A DNA stretch of 64,000 nucleotides from Streblospio benedicti (taxonomy: Eukaryota; Annelida; Polychaeta; Spionida; Spionidae): NCBI GenBank assembly GCA_019095985.1, contig CM032664.1, positions 23,051,850 to 23,115,849 of the forward strand, written 5' to 3'. This document shows positions 1 through 13,240 of this stretch, one piece after another. The notes under the pieces were generated by a model that was given only the letters and a program-made list of their open reading frames with translations, searched no databases and was not told the origin of the DNA. Made by a program: the position numbers and the translations under genes. Every line of letters begins with the position of its first letter. Position 1 is the stretch's first letter.

Positions 1-103
1 CTAGTACATTGTTTGTTGGAATGTGTCTGAGTTTCCCCGCAACGTCAGAAGTTAAATGGCTTACAGCAGATGTCAGGCATTAAAGTGACTTCTGAATGAT
101 AGT

Positions 104-131
104 TTGTGTGTGTGTGGGGGGGGGGGGGGGG
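104..131. repeat. (TG)n followed by a run of 16 G
   Basis: Short TG microsatellite running directly into sixteen consecutive G (116-131). The run could form a G-quadruplex in single-stranded DNA, and its exact length is liable to sequencing error. Confidence 0.9.
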
Positions 132-364
132 TTAAAGTTTAATGTATCCTTTGGAATATGCTTAATTCTTTATGTACTGGAGAAAAATAATAAGTCCTAG
201 ATGCAAAATGCATATCAACAGTTTGTGACAAGGGATAAAACGACTGTATGTATTATGTAAGGTGCAGAGTAAACACCATGTCAATTAACAGTTCAGCTCA
301 GTTCAGTTTTAGTATGTAAAAACCAAAACCAAACTGAACTGTAACTGTCACAGCCCTAGTCTAG

Positions 365-850
365 AGGCGTGCTCAAATATACCATTAAGCATGCAATGCA
401 TGCTTAGCTTTTGAAATTTAGTCACAACTTTGTTCATAACTCAAGAGAATACAGAAAATTATCGCCAGCATGGTCATCTGTACACGCACTAGAATTATAT
501 TAGAACAAATAAATGTGTTTACATCTGATTTCCATACGTTTCACCCAGGTACATAGTGCAGATAATCAAAGTGTAAAAACTTTTTGGCTAGGATTTGATT
601 ACATAAAATGCGATACTTTTGCAACAAATGTTAAACAAAGTCTTAGAATTATGTGATAATTGAGCGCTGATACGTATCTTAACAAAAGACTAATAGGACG
701 TATAAAGTACATGTATGTTTCTACATAGCGCACGCAGCCTGCATGTCACATTCATAAATAGGACGGTAGGTTGCATGGTTTATCATAAGAAAGGGTATAT
801 ATGTATTTAGTTTTACTGGAACATGTAATTGTATCTTCATTATAAAATGG
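365..850 (+). repeat. Dispersed 490-bp repeat, copy 1 of 2
   Basis: This stretch aligns by eye with 5780-6275 in the same orientation. Shared landmarks in order are a GCGTGCT start, a 'tggtcatctrtac' block, 'gtaaaaactttttn' followed by 'aggattt', 'gatac-ctt', and a final TTTAGTYTTWCTGGAACAT. The start motif also forms the arm ends of the hairpin at 60234-60422, so all three may belong to one terminal-inverted-repeat family. No coding capacity is seen. The right boundary is uncertain. Confidence 0.6.
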
Positions 851-1119
851 TCTTTAAGCATTCGATTGTCGTGTCAATCGTAAAATCCTGCCTGGTGGCG
901 TGATTGACAGGAGCCATACATATACAGCCATACAAAATTTTACAATTGGCATTCCAATCTTGTGCTCAAATCCTACGTCTATGGTCTCTACCTACACATT
1001 CATTTAGTTGATTGGTATTTCATAATGAGTACACAGCCAAGTGCGTATGAAATATTAATTATTATTGTATATAGTGGAAACAGATAATGCAAGTAATTAG
1101 TAAATGTACCATAATTGCT

Positions 1120-1215
1120 GAATAAATGCCCATATTTGAATAAATGCCTATGGGTGGATTTTAAACAGAACTACATATTTTCAAACGGTCTTTGAATAAA
1201 CGCCCACTTGTCAGC
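1120..1215 (+). repeat. AATAAAYGCCC-type short repeat
   Basis: Contains repeated 'gaataaatgcc' and 'gaataaacgccc' units around a 'tgggtggattttaaacag' core. A related block sits at 8303-8385, shorter relatives at 5205-5290 and 8855-8910, and similar word repeats fill 63655-64000. It looks like a non-autonomous element or subterminal repeat; the superfamily is unknown. Confidence 0.55.
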
Positions 1216-1264
1216 AATCATGATTTAAAGTAAATGTGCTTATTTACAGTCGCAATTCACAGTT

Positions 1265-1545
1265 TTTGTGGGGCTCTGATGACTTTACATTGGCATCCTT
1301 GTCACACCATATCTTTCTTACCTCCCCGGGGAGCATCCAGCTACTGTAGTGCAGACGTGCTAATTACTCACATTAGCATTAGCTGACCTGACCTGTGCCT
1401 ATTTAACGGGTAGGTACCACCGAGCAGTCAGTGCAAACCTGTTTGATGTAGGATTGCTCAACACCTACCAATAGACCTGACCGGGAATCAAACCCACGAC
1501 CTTCTGGCATGAGTCAAACTCCCTATCCATTCGGCCACTGCCATG
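1265..1545 (-). mobile_element. tRNA-derived SINE (near full length)
   Basis: On the minus strand this begins with an A-box-like TGGCCGAATGG and a B-box-like GGTTTGATTCCC, then a non-tRNA body ('ttgagcaa', 'ggtacctac', 'aggcacaggtcag', 'aatgtgagtaattagca'). The same order occurs at 23823-24065 on the plus strand and 34465-34665 on the minus strand. The tRNA-like head supplies an internal RNA polymerase III promoter in this class of element, which moves by borrowed LINE reverse transcriptase. No protein is encoded. Confidence 0.75.
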
Positions 1546-2179
1546 TGTAACAGCTGATGTGTAGAAATACTAGCTGACCTGTATCAATGTTATCTTTTAT
1601 CAGTTTATATAATATTTATATAATGCAAACATGACCCAAACCCAAACTAAGAGCAGATAGAAATTTGAACTTGCATGATTGACAGTTTCCAATCACTATG
1701 ATTGTGTCCATTCTCAAAATCTGTGCTCATGTCAGGTGACCTCCCATGTTGAAAATGAGATTAAATACATGAGAAATCGCCGGCAGCCTCATTGAAATGA
1801 AATTTGTGTACGAAGAAGATGCAAAGAAGTCATCTGCCAACCACATAGTTCTCATATAATACTATAGGATATTTTAAATTAAAAAAAACATCAGTCAGTG
1901 GATGTCTTTTGATTAGGGCTTGGAAAAGGTATGTAAATATTAAATGATAGAATTTTTAAAGTTTCTTTCAAATTATCGCCCTTCCTCCCTTATTTTTGAC
2001 CCTATGCAATGTAGGTGTCTGTAATAAAAGCCCCAATGAACTGATTTAGCCACTGGCATTATACAGGTAGTGACTCACATCTAGAATAAATAGTATTCAT
2101 GATTAATTAGGAAATCAATATAATGAATGTGCCAATGGATCTTGTGTAACAAAACTAAAAATTATTAGTTGCTCGTAGT
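1546..2179. other. No feature seen
   Basis: AT-rich DNA with frequent stops in all frames. I see no repeat or exon-like stretch. Confidence 0.6.
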
Positions 2180-2760
2180 CTCCAGTGTGTGAGGATTGTA
2201 GCATCCTCGCGAAGTATAAAGTAGGTGTTATATGGTGGATTAGGTTAAGTTGCCCTTGTTACACACACCTTGTAAAGTTTTGTTGTTGTTATTATGGCCA
2301 CAGTAGGATTAGGGAACCAGTACTCTCTTGTACTGGTTTGAGCCGAATAGCTGCAGTTCTCCTTTAGCGCTGGCAACCTTTTCCTTGAGGAATAGGCCTT
2401 TCTTACTGTTTACCTACAGAGGATAACTGGTGGTTGCCTCTCTAACTGTGGACCTGGTCCCGTGTTGCACTGCGTAGGGGACACTTGAAACAGTGCGTGT
2501 CAGCACCGATGCGAAATCCTCCCTGTGGAGGCCCTGTGGGTAGCCTAAACCACAACGAGAAGCATACGAGGGTTCTGACAGCAGTCCAGCCATGTGTACA
2601 CGGCGTGCACAGCTGTGGGGAAGCAGAATAGATCCCCCAAGCGCCACTGGCAGGGAGATATTCGCGGAACCATCCAAAGACCACAGCGGACCAGCCAAGC
2701 CACACCAGTAGTTGTCAGGAGTGTTCCAGTAGCAGGCTGTAGAAGTCACTTTGTTTACAC
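2180..2760. other. Isolated GC-rich block, unclassified
   Basis: About 580 bp near half GC inside DNA that is roughly one third GC, with fairly sharp edges. Overlapping reading frames of 60-111 codons exist on both strands (longest on minus, 2749 down to 2414), but none shows a domain I recognise. The edges suggest an inserted element, possibly a piece of a retroelement. An exon or a CpG-containing regulatory block is the alternative. No terminal repeat was found. Confidence 0.35.
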
Positions 2761-3419
2761 TAGTGTTAGTGTCATCAATGATGACGTAAATTCAGCATAA
2801 CAAGTGGAAGTGGATCATCAATCTTAACACTTTTACATTTACGTTATTGTATGACATTTCGATAGTTATGTTAATTATGGAACCTGTTAACCTTTTTAAA
2901 ATGCCACATGGTGTGTATTAATCTCTTTTTTGGATTGAGGTTTGATGTCTTCAATGAGAATGTATGTAAGCTGTCATAATAGGTGATGGAAGCCATTTAT
3001 CAACAGCTGCCTCAATGTTATTGCTCTTCACGTAAATGCGGCCATATGCCACAGTTATTTATTTGTTATTAATGAAAGTACGGGTGTGAAAAAATGTGCT
3101 GTGATCTATGAACACTTAATTTTTAATAAGTATGGAACAATGGCTACTAATAATATTTGAGCCCACTTATGTGGCCGTTGCATTAACCTTTAATATTATT
3201 GATATATGTATATGGCTAAGCCTAAGGGCTCTTAAATAGTAACCTTGACATTGTCATGTAATTTCACACTTTGAGACACTCAGTATTAACAATAAAAATC
3301 CAGTGTCGTTGTTCGATGATAACATTAGTATTTTTAAAATAATCATATTGTTTGTGATGTGTGATTCATATGTTTACTTATGAAAAGCTTCACACTGGGT
3401 GACAAACCAGTATTACGGC
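2761..3419. other. No feature seen
   Basis: AT-rich, no repeat or coding signal recognised. Confidence 0.6.
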
Positions 3420-3930
3420 CAAGATCAAATAACAACCACAATTGAACCAAATAGACAAACTGATAATGAAAACTAGCTATAATGGATTGGTTTGTAGATC
3501 AGTAACAAGCCGGACCATATAGCAATAATGGGACTGAATTTGGGGTGTTTATGGTTCATATGAAATGTGTGCAGAATGGGTCACTATTTCTTACTTAAAC
3601 ATTCAATTTGAACATCCTAGTTACAGTGTGACTTGTAGATTGGTAAAAAGCGATAGACTAAATAATAGTTAGTGTGCACCCATATATGGACCATAGTAGT
3701 CCATTATGAATAAGTGCTCACCAATTGTTATTTCAAACTTGATAACTGAATTTGACTACTCTGGCTGGAACAGTGTGACATGTATAGTAGTGGCAATACA
3801 AGCAAGGTACCAACTACATGTAACAGCCATAATGCACCCAAATAAGACGCTATTGTAGACCATATGAAATACAATGTAGGTGTCAAGAGGTCACTATTTG
3901 TGACTTACAAACCAAAACTGAGTTTGTAAG
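3420..3930 (+). repeat. Degenerate tandem repeat (about three units)
   Basis: Motifs recur in order at intervals of roughly 130-190 bp: 'gtgacttgtagattggtaa' type, 'gcacccatatatggaccat' or 'gaccatatgaaat', and 'gggtcactatttcttactta' or 'aggtcactatttgtgactta'. Units are strongly diverged, so period and edges are approximate. Confidence 0.4.
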
Positions 3931-5779
3931 TTTTGTAAACTTTTTTTGTGTTTCTTTTTTGTTTTTGTTTTTTAAGGTGGTGCTAGAATTGGTGGTAATT
4001 AAAGTATATGAATGTGAATCTGTAAATCCTTCTTATACATACATTATGCCCTTACATTTTGTCAAAATCAGATTTGTTAAAGCAGACAACAGGCAGGCAA
4101 GCTCAAGGTACCAGGTCATCCTGAATAATTAAGAATATGAATGGAAATAAATTACCACCTTTTAAGGAAGCATTTTATCATTATTTATTACAGTAATTAT
4201 TCTTGATTACACTAAAAGTAGAATAAGCTATTTTTTGATATATTATTTACACTACCGGGTAATTTCAAAATGTTAGAGATGTGCATTGACAAAACCTTTT
4301 TACTTGTTAATGTTATCTAAACAGTGCAATATAAAAATAATGATTACAGTTGGAAAAATAATTTATCATCTTAATGATTTACTATCTGACATGACCAATA
4401 ATCACGCAATATTCTATATTTGGCCATTCGAGTCACTAAAATTCACTTCAATTCCTAGTACCATATATTGGCAGTCAGAGTGACTTTGAGAGCAACAATC
4501 TACATTTTCTCATTTACGAAACAAGATTCTAGTAAGACCAATTTCCATACCATGCGGCTATGGCAGAATTATAATCAATTCCATAGACATTTGTAAGATA
4601 GTTTTTCCATTTCGGAGGGACAGCTTGATATGTCTTTCATGCTACAGTCCTTGACCAAGAGGATCAAGAATACAAAATCACTGGAACCTATCTTCAAGGG
4701 AATCTCTTACACACTGCACATAGCTACATTGTTACGTATACGTATGTTATTTTCAATTATAACTTGTGAATTTGATAGTAAGCTGGAAATAGATGAGGAT
4801 GCATGGAACCATGTGTAACAACATGTTTTGAGGTAGCCATTCAAATATGATTAGAGACCAGATTATATGAGAAGGATGCTACCAAATTAACCTTATGGAA
4901 ATCCAGGAGGAATCACTGCCGTAGCGAATGACAAATGCTTGAGGTGTTAATGACACTGATTTGTCACTCAGTGACACAAGACATACAGCAATTTAAATAT
5001 TTTATAAACTAATGCATATCAAGGTTGATTTGCCAATGGTCTTGTTTTTAGGAATATTTCTTTGCTATGTGAAATTCTTGAAAGAAGTCGGCTATTTTGA
5101 AATACGACACTTATTCACCTGTAGTCTTATGGATAAGGTCCCTGATGACTTAACCGAGCACTGAAAAATGGGAATGGGAAATCGGGGTCTTTGTTTACTG
5201 TAAATAGCTGAATTCTATAGATTTAAATGTGTGGTGGTTGATTTTTAGAAATCTATGTTTTCAAAGGGTCTTTAATCAAAAGCCCTGTACCTACTTTTGT
5301 ATGCCATTGTAGTGGGAAGCACAACAGCTACACTCCATACCATGATCCCCAGCATCATGGAAGGGTGTGTAGTATGTACAGTACTGATACCGTATAAGTG
5401 ACTCCTTTTTTAGCTCAATTCTTTGGAATTCCAAACGAATTGGTGAAGGTAAGAGAATAGTGAAGAATAAAAGACATAATGCTGAAAATTCGGAAAGCTT
5501 CCCAAAACAGAATTATTTCGGTAATAAATATGATCGATTCCGAAAATGTTCTCTTCTTTACCCACGGGCTTTCGCCTGCCAAAGTTTTTTTTTCCAAATT
5601 TTTTCGGTATTTTTTTGAATACTTTGTTTGAAATCGAATATTTTTGAAACTTCGCCGCCGTGGCTCAAAATATATTATATAAAGGTGGTGGGTGATACTG
5701 TTCATGTAATAATATAATGAAATAGACATTCTATCATTCAGTGTATAAATCCCTGCCAATACTGTATTCTGATTGGTCC
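3931..5779. other. No gene; one short repeat
   Basis: AT-rich sequence without coding signal. A short relative of the AATAAAYGCCC repeat lies at about 5205-5290. A solitary TACAGTACTGATAC at 5377 resembles the end of the Tc1-like MITE, but nothing else of that element is present. Confidence 0.5.
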
Positions 5780-6275
5780 AGATGCGTGCTACATTATACA
5801 ATTGACTGCACGCTACTAAGGATTGACTGCACGTTACAAGGGACTGTACCATATACACGTGGGACGCTACTAAAGTGAGTCACACTTTTTTCTCTACTCA
5901 ATAAATATACAAGAATATCACCAAGATGGTCATCTATACTCACATTATAATTATACCTTAGCTTAAGAAATGTGTAAACATTTGACTCTGCGTACATTTT
6001 ACTCAGAAATAGAGCCCAGATAATTGAAGAGTAAAAACTTTTTCATTAGGATTTAATAAACAAAAATGTGATACTCTTGTAGCAAATACTAAAAAACGCT
6101 TAGAGGTACGTAATTCATTTGGTTTGAGACATCTTGCCCTACACAACTACATATAGCGTATATTTCTAAACGTCCCTTAACTGATTTATGTCAGGCGGCC
6201 ATCACAAACTAAAATGGGTCACTGAATCCAAATAAAGTTTATGCATATTTAGTCTTTCTGGAACATATAGAAGGT
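5780..6275 (+). repeat. Dispersed 490-bp repeat, copy 2 of 2
   Basis: Partner of 365-850 in direct orientation with the same ordered landmarks. This copy begins GCGTGCTACATTATACAATT, close to the hairpin arm ends at 60234. Two 'attgactgcacg' words lie near its start. Non-coding. Confidence 0.6.
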
Positions 6276-6676
6276 TATATGATAGTAGTAAAGTGTTTGG
6301 TACAGTGTGTGTAAATCAAAATAGTATACATATCACACATACCCTCTCATGATGCTAGGACCCTTGCTCCATACCATTGCTGTGATAACGCAAACCAAAA
6401 CTAGACTCAAAGTGCATTGTGATAAAAAAAATGTCTGCCAGCCTCGTATTTATTTAGCGATGAATTAATTGGGATGTTTCATATGACCAGATTTTTACAG
6501 GGGCTATTGAAATAAAAGCCAACGACATAAAATTTTAGTATGTAAAAACCCATACCGTACCGTAATGGTAACTATCATCATCCCGACTATCATGTTTTGT
6601 TCTAAAATGAAAGTGAAAATAGCCTTGTCTACATAAAGATATTGCATGAAAGGTTTAATAATGTAGGCTACATGTA
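6276..6676. other. No feature seen
   Basis: AT-rich flank of the MITE that starts at 6677. Overlapping reading frames here are chance frames. Confidence 0.55.
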
Positions 6677-7284
6677 CAGTACTGATTATGGCCAAAGAAT
6701 ACAGAATCGAAACGAAATTAGAGAAATCAGCATGAAAAACGTAACTATTTGTAACAATTCGAAATAAAGTTACGGCTATCACGGTCTTCTTCAAACGGCT
6801 CTATCACTGAAACTATGATACTTAGGATTATCGAAATAAACAGAAAAAATGTAATACCGGTAATCAGAATAATTTCTTACACTTCCACACATTGGCGTCC
6901 ATCTTTGATACGTTTATTGCTCATTAATATTTGGATTTATTCAGGCGTTCTCGTTGATTTCAGCCACAGCGATACCGCTGGAAGTGCGGATGCTGTACAG
7001 ACACCCAAATAAATGAAAAGCTGTCAAAATGTGCAGCGTGGCTATGAACTTTTAGAAATATTCTTGTTATGGGAACCTACATAAAATGCGTAATACACGG
7101 GGAAAAAACAGAAAAAACGTAACTTCTGGCCAGTTATAAAGAACCCCGTAATTTGCGGAAGCATTAGAACATTTTTTCATTCGTAACAGTCGCAACAATG
7201 AGAAGAATTAGGAGAAAAACATAAGGAATTGTAGCGTAATTCTCAAAAATTTTCTTCTGTATCCTTCTGACAAAATCAGTACTG
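6677..7284 (+). mobile_element. Tc1/mariner-like MITE, copy 1
   Basis: A 608-bp element starting CAGTACTG and ending CAGTACTG, flanked on both sides by TA (6675-6676 and 7285-7286). Its interior aligns along its length with 10988-11572 and, inverted, with 22187-22630. TA duplication and a CAGT terminus are typical of Tc1/mariner DNA transposons. No transposase is encoded, so it is a non-autonomous derivative. It is the most diverged of the three copies. Confidence 0.8.
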
Positions 7285-7460
7285 TATGTCCATAATATGA
7301 AATTCTGGGATAATTTAATGTAATGTGATCTCCTTGAGTATTAAGCCAATGTTAGATTGGATGTCAATTTGTGATGCTAATGCACATTTATAATAGATCT
7401 TAGACTTAATTCAAATCCAATAACAAGTGAAGCAAGTATGTGAGTAAGTAACAAAATATA

Positions 7461-7640
7461 GCAGAACCTTGTTATCTCAAACCTGATGGAAGGCCAGGTA
7501 AATGTTTGAGATTATTATTAAACCAGTTAAATTGAGCTACTATACATTCATACTGTAGTTGAAGGTAAAATGAAACTATAGGCTTGAGATAACAGAAAAT
7601 ATGAGATTAACAATATTGAGATAGCAAGGATCTACTGTAT
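7461..7640. mobile_element. Short MITE of the CAGTRGAACC family
   Basis: About 180 bp with imperfect terminal inverted repeats. The left end reads GCAGAACCTTGTTATCTCAA; the right end, reverse-complemented, reads CAGTAGATCCTTGCTATCTC. Relatives with GAACCTC-type ends lie at 27591, 40610, 50680 and 57558. Non-coding. Confidence 0.6.
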
Positions 7641-8302
7641 GCATGAAAGAGAGTGGACACTAGCTTTTTGTCGCTTCTTTGAGAAATAAATAGATAGATT
7701 AAACCTCATTGGAAAATATCATTGGCTAATGCTAGAACCTAAAATTCCTGTGTTACGTGTACATATTTCTTGGTCCTTCTCACTGTCATGTATTAAATCT
7801 CCTATGAATGTAACGTGGGCACTTGCCCCCGGGGCACTTGCACTTTTGATCCATGAGAATAATATTGTTTATGGGGCACTTGTTATTTGATAATAGAAGC
7901 TATGTTATTTTATGACCTTTCCCTAAATATCTAAGATGTGACAGTTGAGCACATCATAATAAAAATAATGTTTTTCCTATATCACTAGATACATCTAAAT
8001 ATTTTAGCTGTGTACTTAATATATATGTGCAAGTTGTGATTGATCAGTTGTCATAAGTAATAATACACCTTTATTATTTTAAATAAATTCTAATTCAACC
8101 TTGCTTATGTCTATTGCGTACCCACTTTTTGCACATCATAAGTTGTCTATTATTCTTTTCATAAATATACTCATAAATATAATGAATGAAAATTTTATGT
8201 ACCATCAATTCCCGATAACAGTCCTAGTTGATTATTCTAGGAATAAAGAAAATGATGATCCGAAATGTGTTACTTTTACTACAATAAAATGCTAAATAAA
8301 CG
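7641..8302. other. No gene seen
   Basis: AT-rich. The only local structure is a small 'ggcacttg' repetition near 7808-7880. Confidence 0.55.
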
Positions 8303-8912
8303 TTATGTTGAATAAATCCTTAGGGATGATTGTAGACAGACATCTACTTTTTAACGGATCTTCGATTAAACACCTGATAGATGCGCGAGCGAATTGCCGG
8401 ATGGGCGGTAATTATTCGGACGAATATAGAACGTAACAAAAGCAATCTCTAAACGACAGAAGGTGAAGGAATTTTAAAATTCAAAGCTGACGAGACATAA
8501 CATAACATAGCTGTATGCTATAATTTTGTGAACAACCCACAGCTAAAAAAAAACGCACTTGCATGAAAACGAAAATGTCCGGCAATTGGAGTGTATATTG
8601 TAAGTACAAAAGTAAGCAACGGTATGCGATTAAAGTTGTATTTGGTCTCTTTCTACTGTAACATCTATAAAAGAAGTTTGTCGCTATATACAATTACTTT
8701 TCTTCATATTTCAATGAGAAATTTGGATGTTTATTTGACTTTTACGTGCTTTTTGTCCGAATAATTGGCAAGCGCATCTAGGGGGTTACATTGGTACAGC
8801 ATTAACTTATGGAAAATGCGCTGATTCCCGTATTATTAAGAAAGTGATAAATAGTCATTTTCAAAAGATTTTTATGAGTATATAAATAAGTGCCCACCAG
8901 CCTTGTCCACCC
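8303..8912. repeat. Repeat block: inverted repeat flanked by AATAAAYGCCC-type repeats
   Basis: An inverted pair, TAGATGCGC followed by AATTATTCGGAC at 8378-8430 and its complement at about 8755-8783, encloses roughly 330 bp. The block is flanked in direct orientation by short repeats (8303-8385 and 8855-8910) related to 1120-1215. It resembles a MITE with subterminal repeats. The small reading frame inside has no recognisable product. Confidence 0.4.
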
Positions 8913-10987
8913 CAAGTGTTGTCAAAATAATGGTTCACCTTGCTGCCGATTTCTCCCGCTAGATGTCGCCACTTGAAATCGAGTGGTTCATCAGCAATTG
9001 TATGTTTATCAACACGGGAATAGGTCAAAGTTTATCAAGATTTGGGAGCTTATGAAACTACGTAATTCAGAATAAAATTCATACTCCTATGTAAAATTTA
9101 CTACTGAATCCAATTTTATACATAATAGATGTTTACTTGCAACATTTTTGAGTGAAAACGTTTTTTAACAGGAAATCTTTCTTCCCGACACGGCAGTAGT
9201 TGACACGATAATCTTATTCATTTTCAAAGAAACACATGCTATACGGATATTTCCTTTCCAATGACTGTTGTCATTCACATTATTATTATCTGTGTTCTGA
9301 CTGTTGAATTGCCATCAAATATCGAGTTTAGAAGACACAAACCAAGTATCTGTGTACTGTGCGAGCAGCAGGTTATACTTTATTTCTTATTGCTGTGATA
9401 CTGAAAATCGACGTACGGTGCTGGATTTTGAACGTTGAAATGACGTACCAGCCTAAAAACGGCAACATTTTCAGCGAGTGGGACCAAAATAATAGAAAAT
9501 AAAAAATAAAAAAAAATGTCAACTAGTTTTCTAATCTTGATGTTCAAATAACTTCTATTTGAAATATTTAATCATACCCATTTCTACATACAATTGATAT
9601 CATTCACTGAATTGCAACAGATTTGCAAATTCAGTTTTATTATTTTCTTTACCATTCTCGATGAATATGACCCGTTTCGTTGTTTGGGCTTCTAAGGATT
9701 GACGCAAATGGACACTAGGCGGAATTATCGCTCAAAATAACTTTTATGTAGTACATTTTTTAACCACCAGATGGCTTGTGTTGTGTGGCTATGATGGCCA
9801 TTGTCAGGACCTTTTAAACAGTATTTTATGGTATTTATATATTTTTTTAGTTATTCAAACAAATAACTATAGAGTTTTCGAATTTTCTCTAATAAGTACA
9901 CATTGGAAGTTTGTTTTAAAACAATGTTATAATCATAACAAGTTTATTATAAATCTTTGATAATCCACCACAGTGAATATTCATTCCTCCCCATTAATGT
10001 GGACGGTAATTCCTATCCCAGACTTCAGTTATAGCTATATTGGCACTAAATTGCATGCTTTATGACATATTCTGTTACATTTTATTAGTGTTGTAACTTG
10101 GCTACTGAATTGGTGCAATCCATGATGGTGTAAATAATCCGAAGCCAAAAAAAAATTGTTTCTGAGCATTACTGTCAAGTGTCATTTATTCTTGCACTTT
10201 GTTTCAATGGTAGAAGAAAGCATAAATCATAAGTGGTGACAGTTATCTGTTACATATTCTGGGGATGAGTCCACGAGATCATGGTGCAGTCTTCTATTTG
10301 TTTTATTAGCCAATATTGATGATGTATTTTAGTCCTGGGACATGTTTGTAAATTGTGTAAATTTTGCCATGTATTTCCTGTAAAGAAGTGACTTGTATGC
10401 ACTGAAATGTAAATTGAATTCTTAGTGTAGCCCATATTATTTCAAATAATATAATGTGAAATTAATTCCTGCCAGGTGATTCTTTTAAAAACTGTTTGCT
10501 TTCCTTTAAGATAATGTTCAATATCCTCTATTGAATTCAATCAAACACATGCTGCTCAGATTTAACTAATAATATGCAAAAAATAAACAATGTACCAACC
10601 AAGTCAAGAAACGGAAAATGTATGTGCACAATCTTCAAAGTTCATCTTTGTCAGAAAACATGATTATAACAAGGTGGTAAAATACTGGCAACACATGTGG
10701 TGTTGTTGACAGCATTTGATAGCTTATGACCTGCCACTCACTGACCATGACTATGATGGCCACGGGTCAGCTGAACGGCCACCAAATTCACTTTGTGTTC
10801 AGATGATGGATAAATGGCGGCAAAAATCGATTACAGTAGAGGTTGTTTGTGTAGACATTGGTGTGGTTAAAGATCGTGACCTTCAACTCTTTTATCAATG
10901 ATCTAGTTTCATCTTATTATTTTTGTAACTTTTATTTGAGAAATATTTGAAGAGTTTACACATTTGTGATGCTTTATTACATACATA
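8913..10987. other. No feature seen
   Basis: About 2 kb of AT-rich DNA without a recognisable exon, repeat or RNA gene. Confidence 0.55.
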
Positions 10988-11572
10988 CAGTACTGATATC
11001 GGAAAAAGGATACAGAATCATAAATGAAATTAGAGGAATCGACGTAATGATTCGTAACTATTCGTAACAAAGTTACTGCGATTACGATTTTCTTGGAACT
11101 GCTCAGTCACCGAAACTAAGATACTTACAATTTATTGAAATAAACAGAAAAAACATAATAATCAGAACATTTTATCATACTTCCTGTCAACATGGCGCCA
11201 TCTGCTAATAAATAATCGGATTTGTTCGGGCGTTCTCGTTTATTCCCGGCACAAAATGAAAGCGGAAGTGCGGACGCCATGCAAACACCCAATATGAAAC
11301 GAAAATCTGTCAAAACGTTGGCGTGAATTTCAACTTTTAGCAATATTCTTTTCACTACGGGAACCCCCGTAAAATGCGTAACATATGGGGAACAATCGAA
11401 ATAAACGTAACTTCAGGTGAGTTATGAAGAAAGCCGTAATTTGCAGAAGTTACAGAAACTTTTTACGTTCATAATAGTCGCAAAAATGAGAAGAAATAGG
11501 AAAAAATTGTAAGAAATTGTAGCGTAATTCTCGAAATTGGTCTTCTGTATCCTTCTTCCGATATCAGTACTG
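10988..11572 (+). mobile_element. Tc1/mariner-like MITE, copy 2 (best preserved)
   Basis: A 585-bp element with terminal inverted repeats of about 30 bp; both ends read CAGTACTGATATCGGAA inward and are followed by '(a/g)aaggatacagaa'. TA flanks both sides (10986-10987, 11573-11574). Same interior as 6677-7284 and 22187-22630. The reading frame on its minus strand, also visible in the third copy, comes from shared element sequence and is not a host gene. Confidence 0.85.
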
Positions 11573-13240
11573 TATTATGTATTACCAGAAATTGAAGTTT
11601 GAGACTATTCAAGAGCACTGTAACGGAAATACAGTTTTTATCTAAATAATCCCCCAAGCATTCAGATACATGTATGGGTGACAATTTATGGTACCAGTGA
11701 GTTAGAAGATTTAGTTATGGGGGAAAGTAAATATGGAATAACTGAATGTGTGATCATTGTATTAAATTTCTGTAATTACAGGCAGGGTTCCATATGAACA
11801 CACATGGGTTTCTGTCATTGGAGATAGCAAGAAAAAAGAATTAAGTGATTTAATAAATATGCTATCTGTTTTCATTATATTGAATTCTACTTGTTTTCAT
11901 ATTATAGAATTTATCATTTAGGTTTGAAGTTGTACTAATGCGTAATAAAAAAAGGACATCTATAGAAAATGAAGAAATCCAGTTTTAATATACCATACTC
12001 ATTCTTATAACCTCACCTGCCCCATTAAGCGCACGCCCTTGTTCACCATATTGTTAGACTAACGCTGCGGTATTATTCAGATAGATTAGATTAGATTAGA
12101 TTAGTTAGAATAACAACATAACCACGCCAGGTGCATTGTGAAACAATGTTTCCGGTCCATACCTGTTGACATTTATCATTTAAAGCAATAAAAGAAAAAA
12201 TGTATGAACCCCGAAAAATTGTTGTGGTGTGTTAATTACATGTATACATCTCATGTTTTTGTTTAACTTATTAGGATGAATATTTTATATTTATAATGTT
12301 CTGTAATCAACAAAACTGACTATGAAACCATGTCCAAAATTGCTTTTGTATGACATACTTCAGACAAAGGGATTGGTCATTAGTTGTAAATGTTACATTG
12401 TTTTGCTGTAAATTCACACTACTGGGCACCAATGAAGAATAAAGTGGAGATATGAGGAGGAATAGGAGTGTCCATATTGCGGTGTATAAGACGGTGCAAG
12501 ACAAATTATTGTCAAGGCTATGGATTGTTTCATTTATATTTGTTGTATTTATGGTAATTGCAAATGAAGATTTTTTTTTTCTTATTATTTCGATTGACAG
12601 ATATGCAATTTTATGAAACAAGCAATGTCTTGAAACAAAGGAACCAGGATTATTCTTTGTGCACTTCTAAGCACATCGTATATGATATTTAACTTTTGAA
12701 TGAGTTTATTTTTTCAATATAGTGTACTAATATGCAAGTAGTTATGTCCACAAACACTGATGTTCGTGCCTGCGCATTGAAAACTAGCCTATATTCAATG
12801 ATGTTAATAAACATTTACTTATAAAATATTAGCTAAAAATAAGATACAAGTTATATATATTTAGTAGCATTGGAAACTGTGATACCAAGTCTTCACTTGC
12901 CATGTTCATATCCCATGTATTCTAAAGTGGAGGGCGATGCAGATATAATTTGTGGGATCCATTAACATGATTAAGAGAATAGCCTCGACTTAATGAAGTG
13001 TGACCATGGCATCAGAAGTTGCAATTAGCTGCTCTCTATGGCTTGACCGTGAATGGTAATTCGTTTGTCTCGATCATACGTACACTTCAAAAGATGTCAT
13101 TTATATTGCTCTATCCTTCATACAGTGCAAATGTCTGTCATGTATATTTGACTCACTTTCTGTCTTTTTAGCAAGTTGCATTTTTGAATGAAAGACGGAA
13201 ATCAGTTTTGTTGTTTGCATGGTGGTACTTATAGAATGGA
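11573..13240. other. No gene; (ATTAG)n microsatellite
   Basis: AT-rich. A pentanucleotide ATTAG run occupies about 12083-12105. Nothing else recognised. Confidence 0.55.

Noticed and set aside
2414-2749. 111-codon minus-strand frame in the GC-rich block
   Set aside because: Overlaps open frames on both strands, as expected of GC-rich DNA with few stops; no motif seen.
5377-5392. Fourth Tc1-like MITE end (TACAGTACTGATAC)
   Set aside because: Only about 14 bp match, with no interior homology or partner end.
11125-11355. Reading frame with CMASALPLSFCAGN, seen also at 22389-22598
   Set aside because: The shared peptide comes from homologous Tc1-like MITE copies in opposite orientation; the third copy at 6677 does not keep the frame. 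Repeat similarity, not protein conservation.
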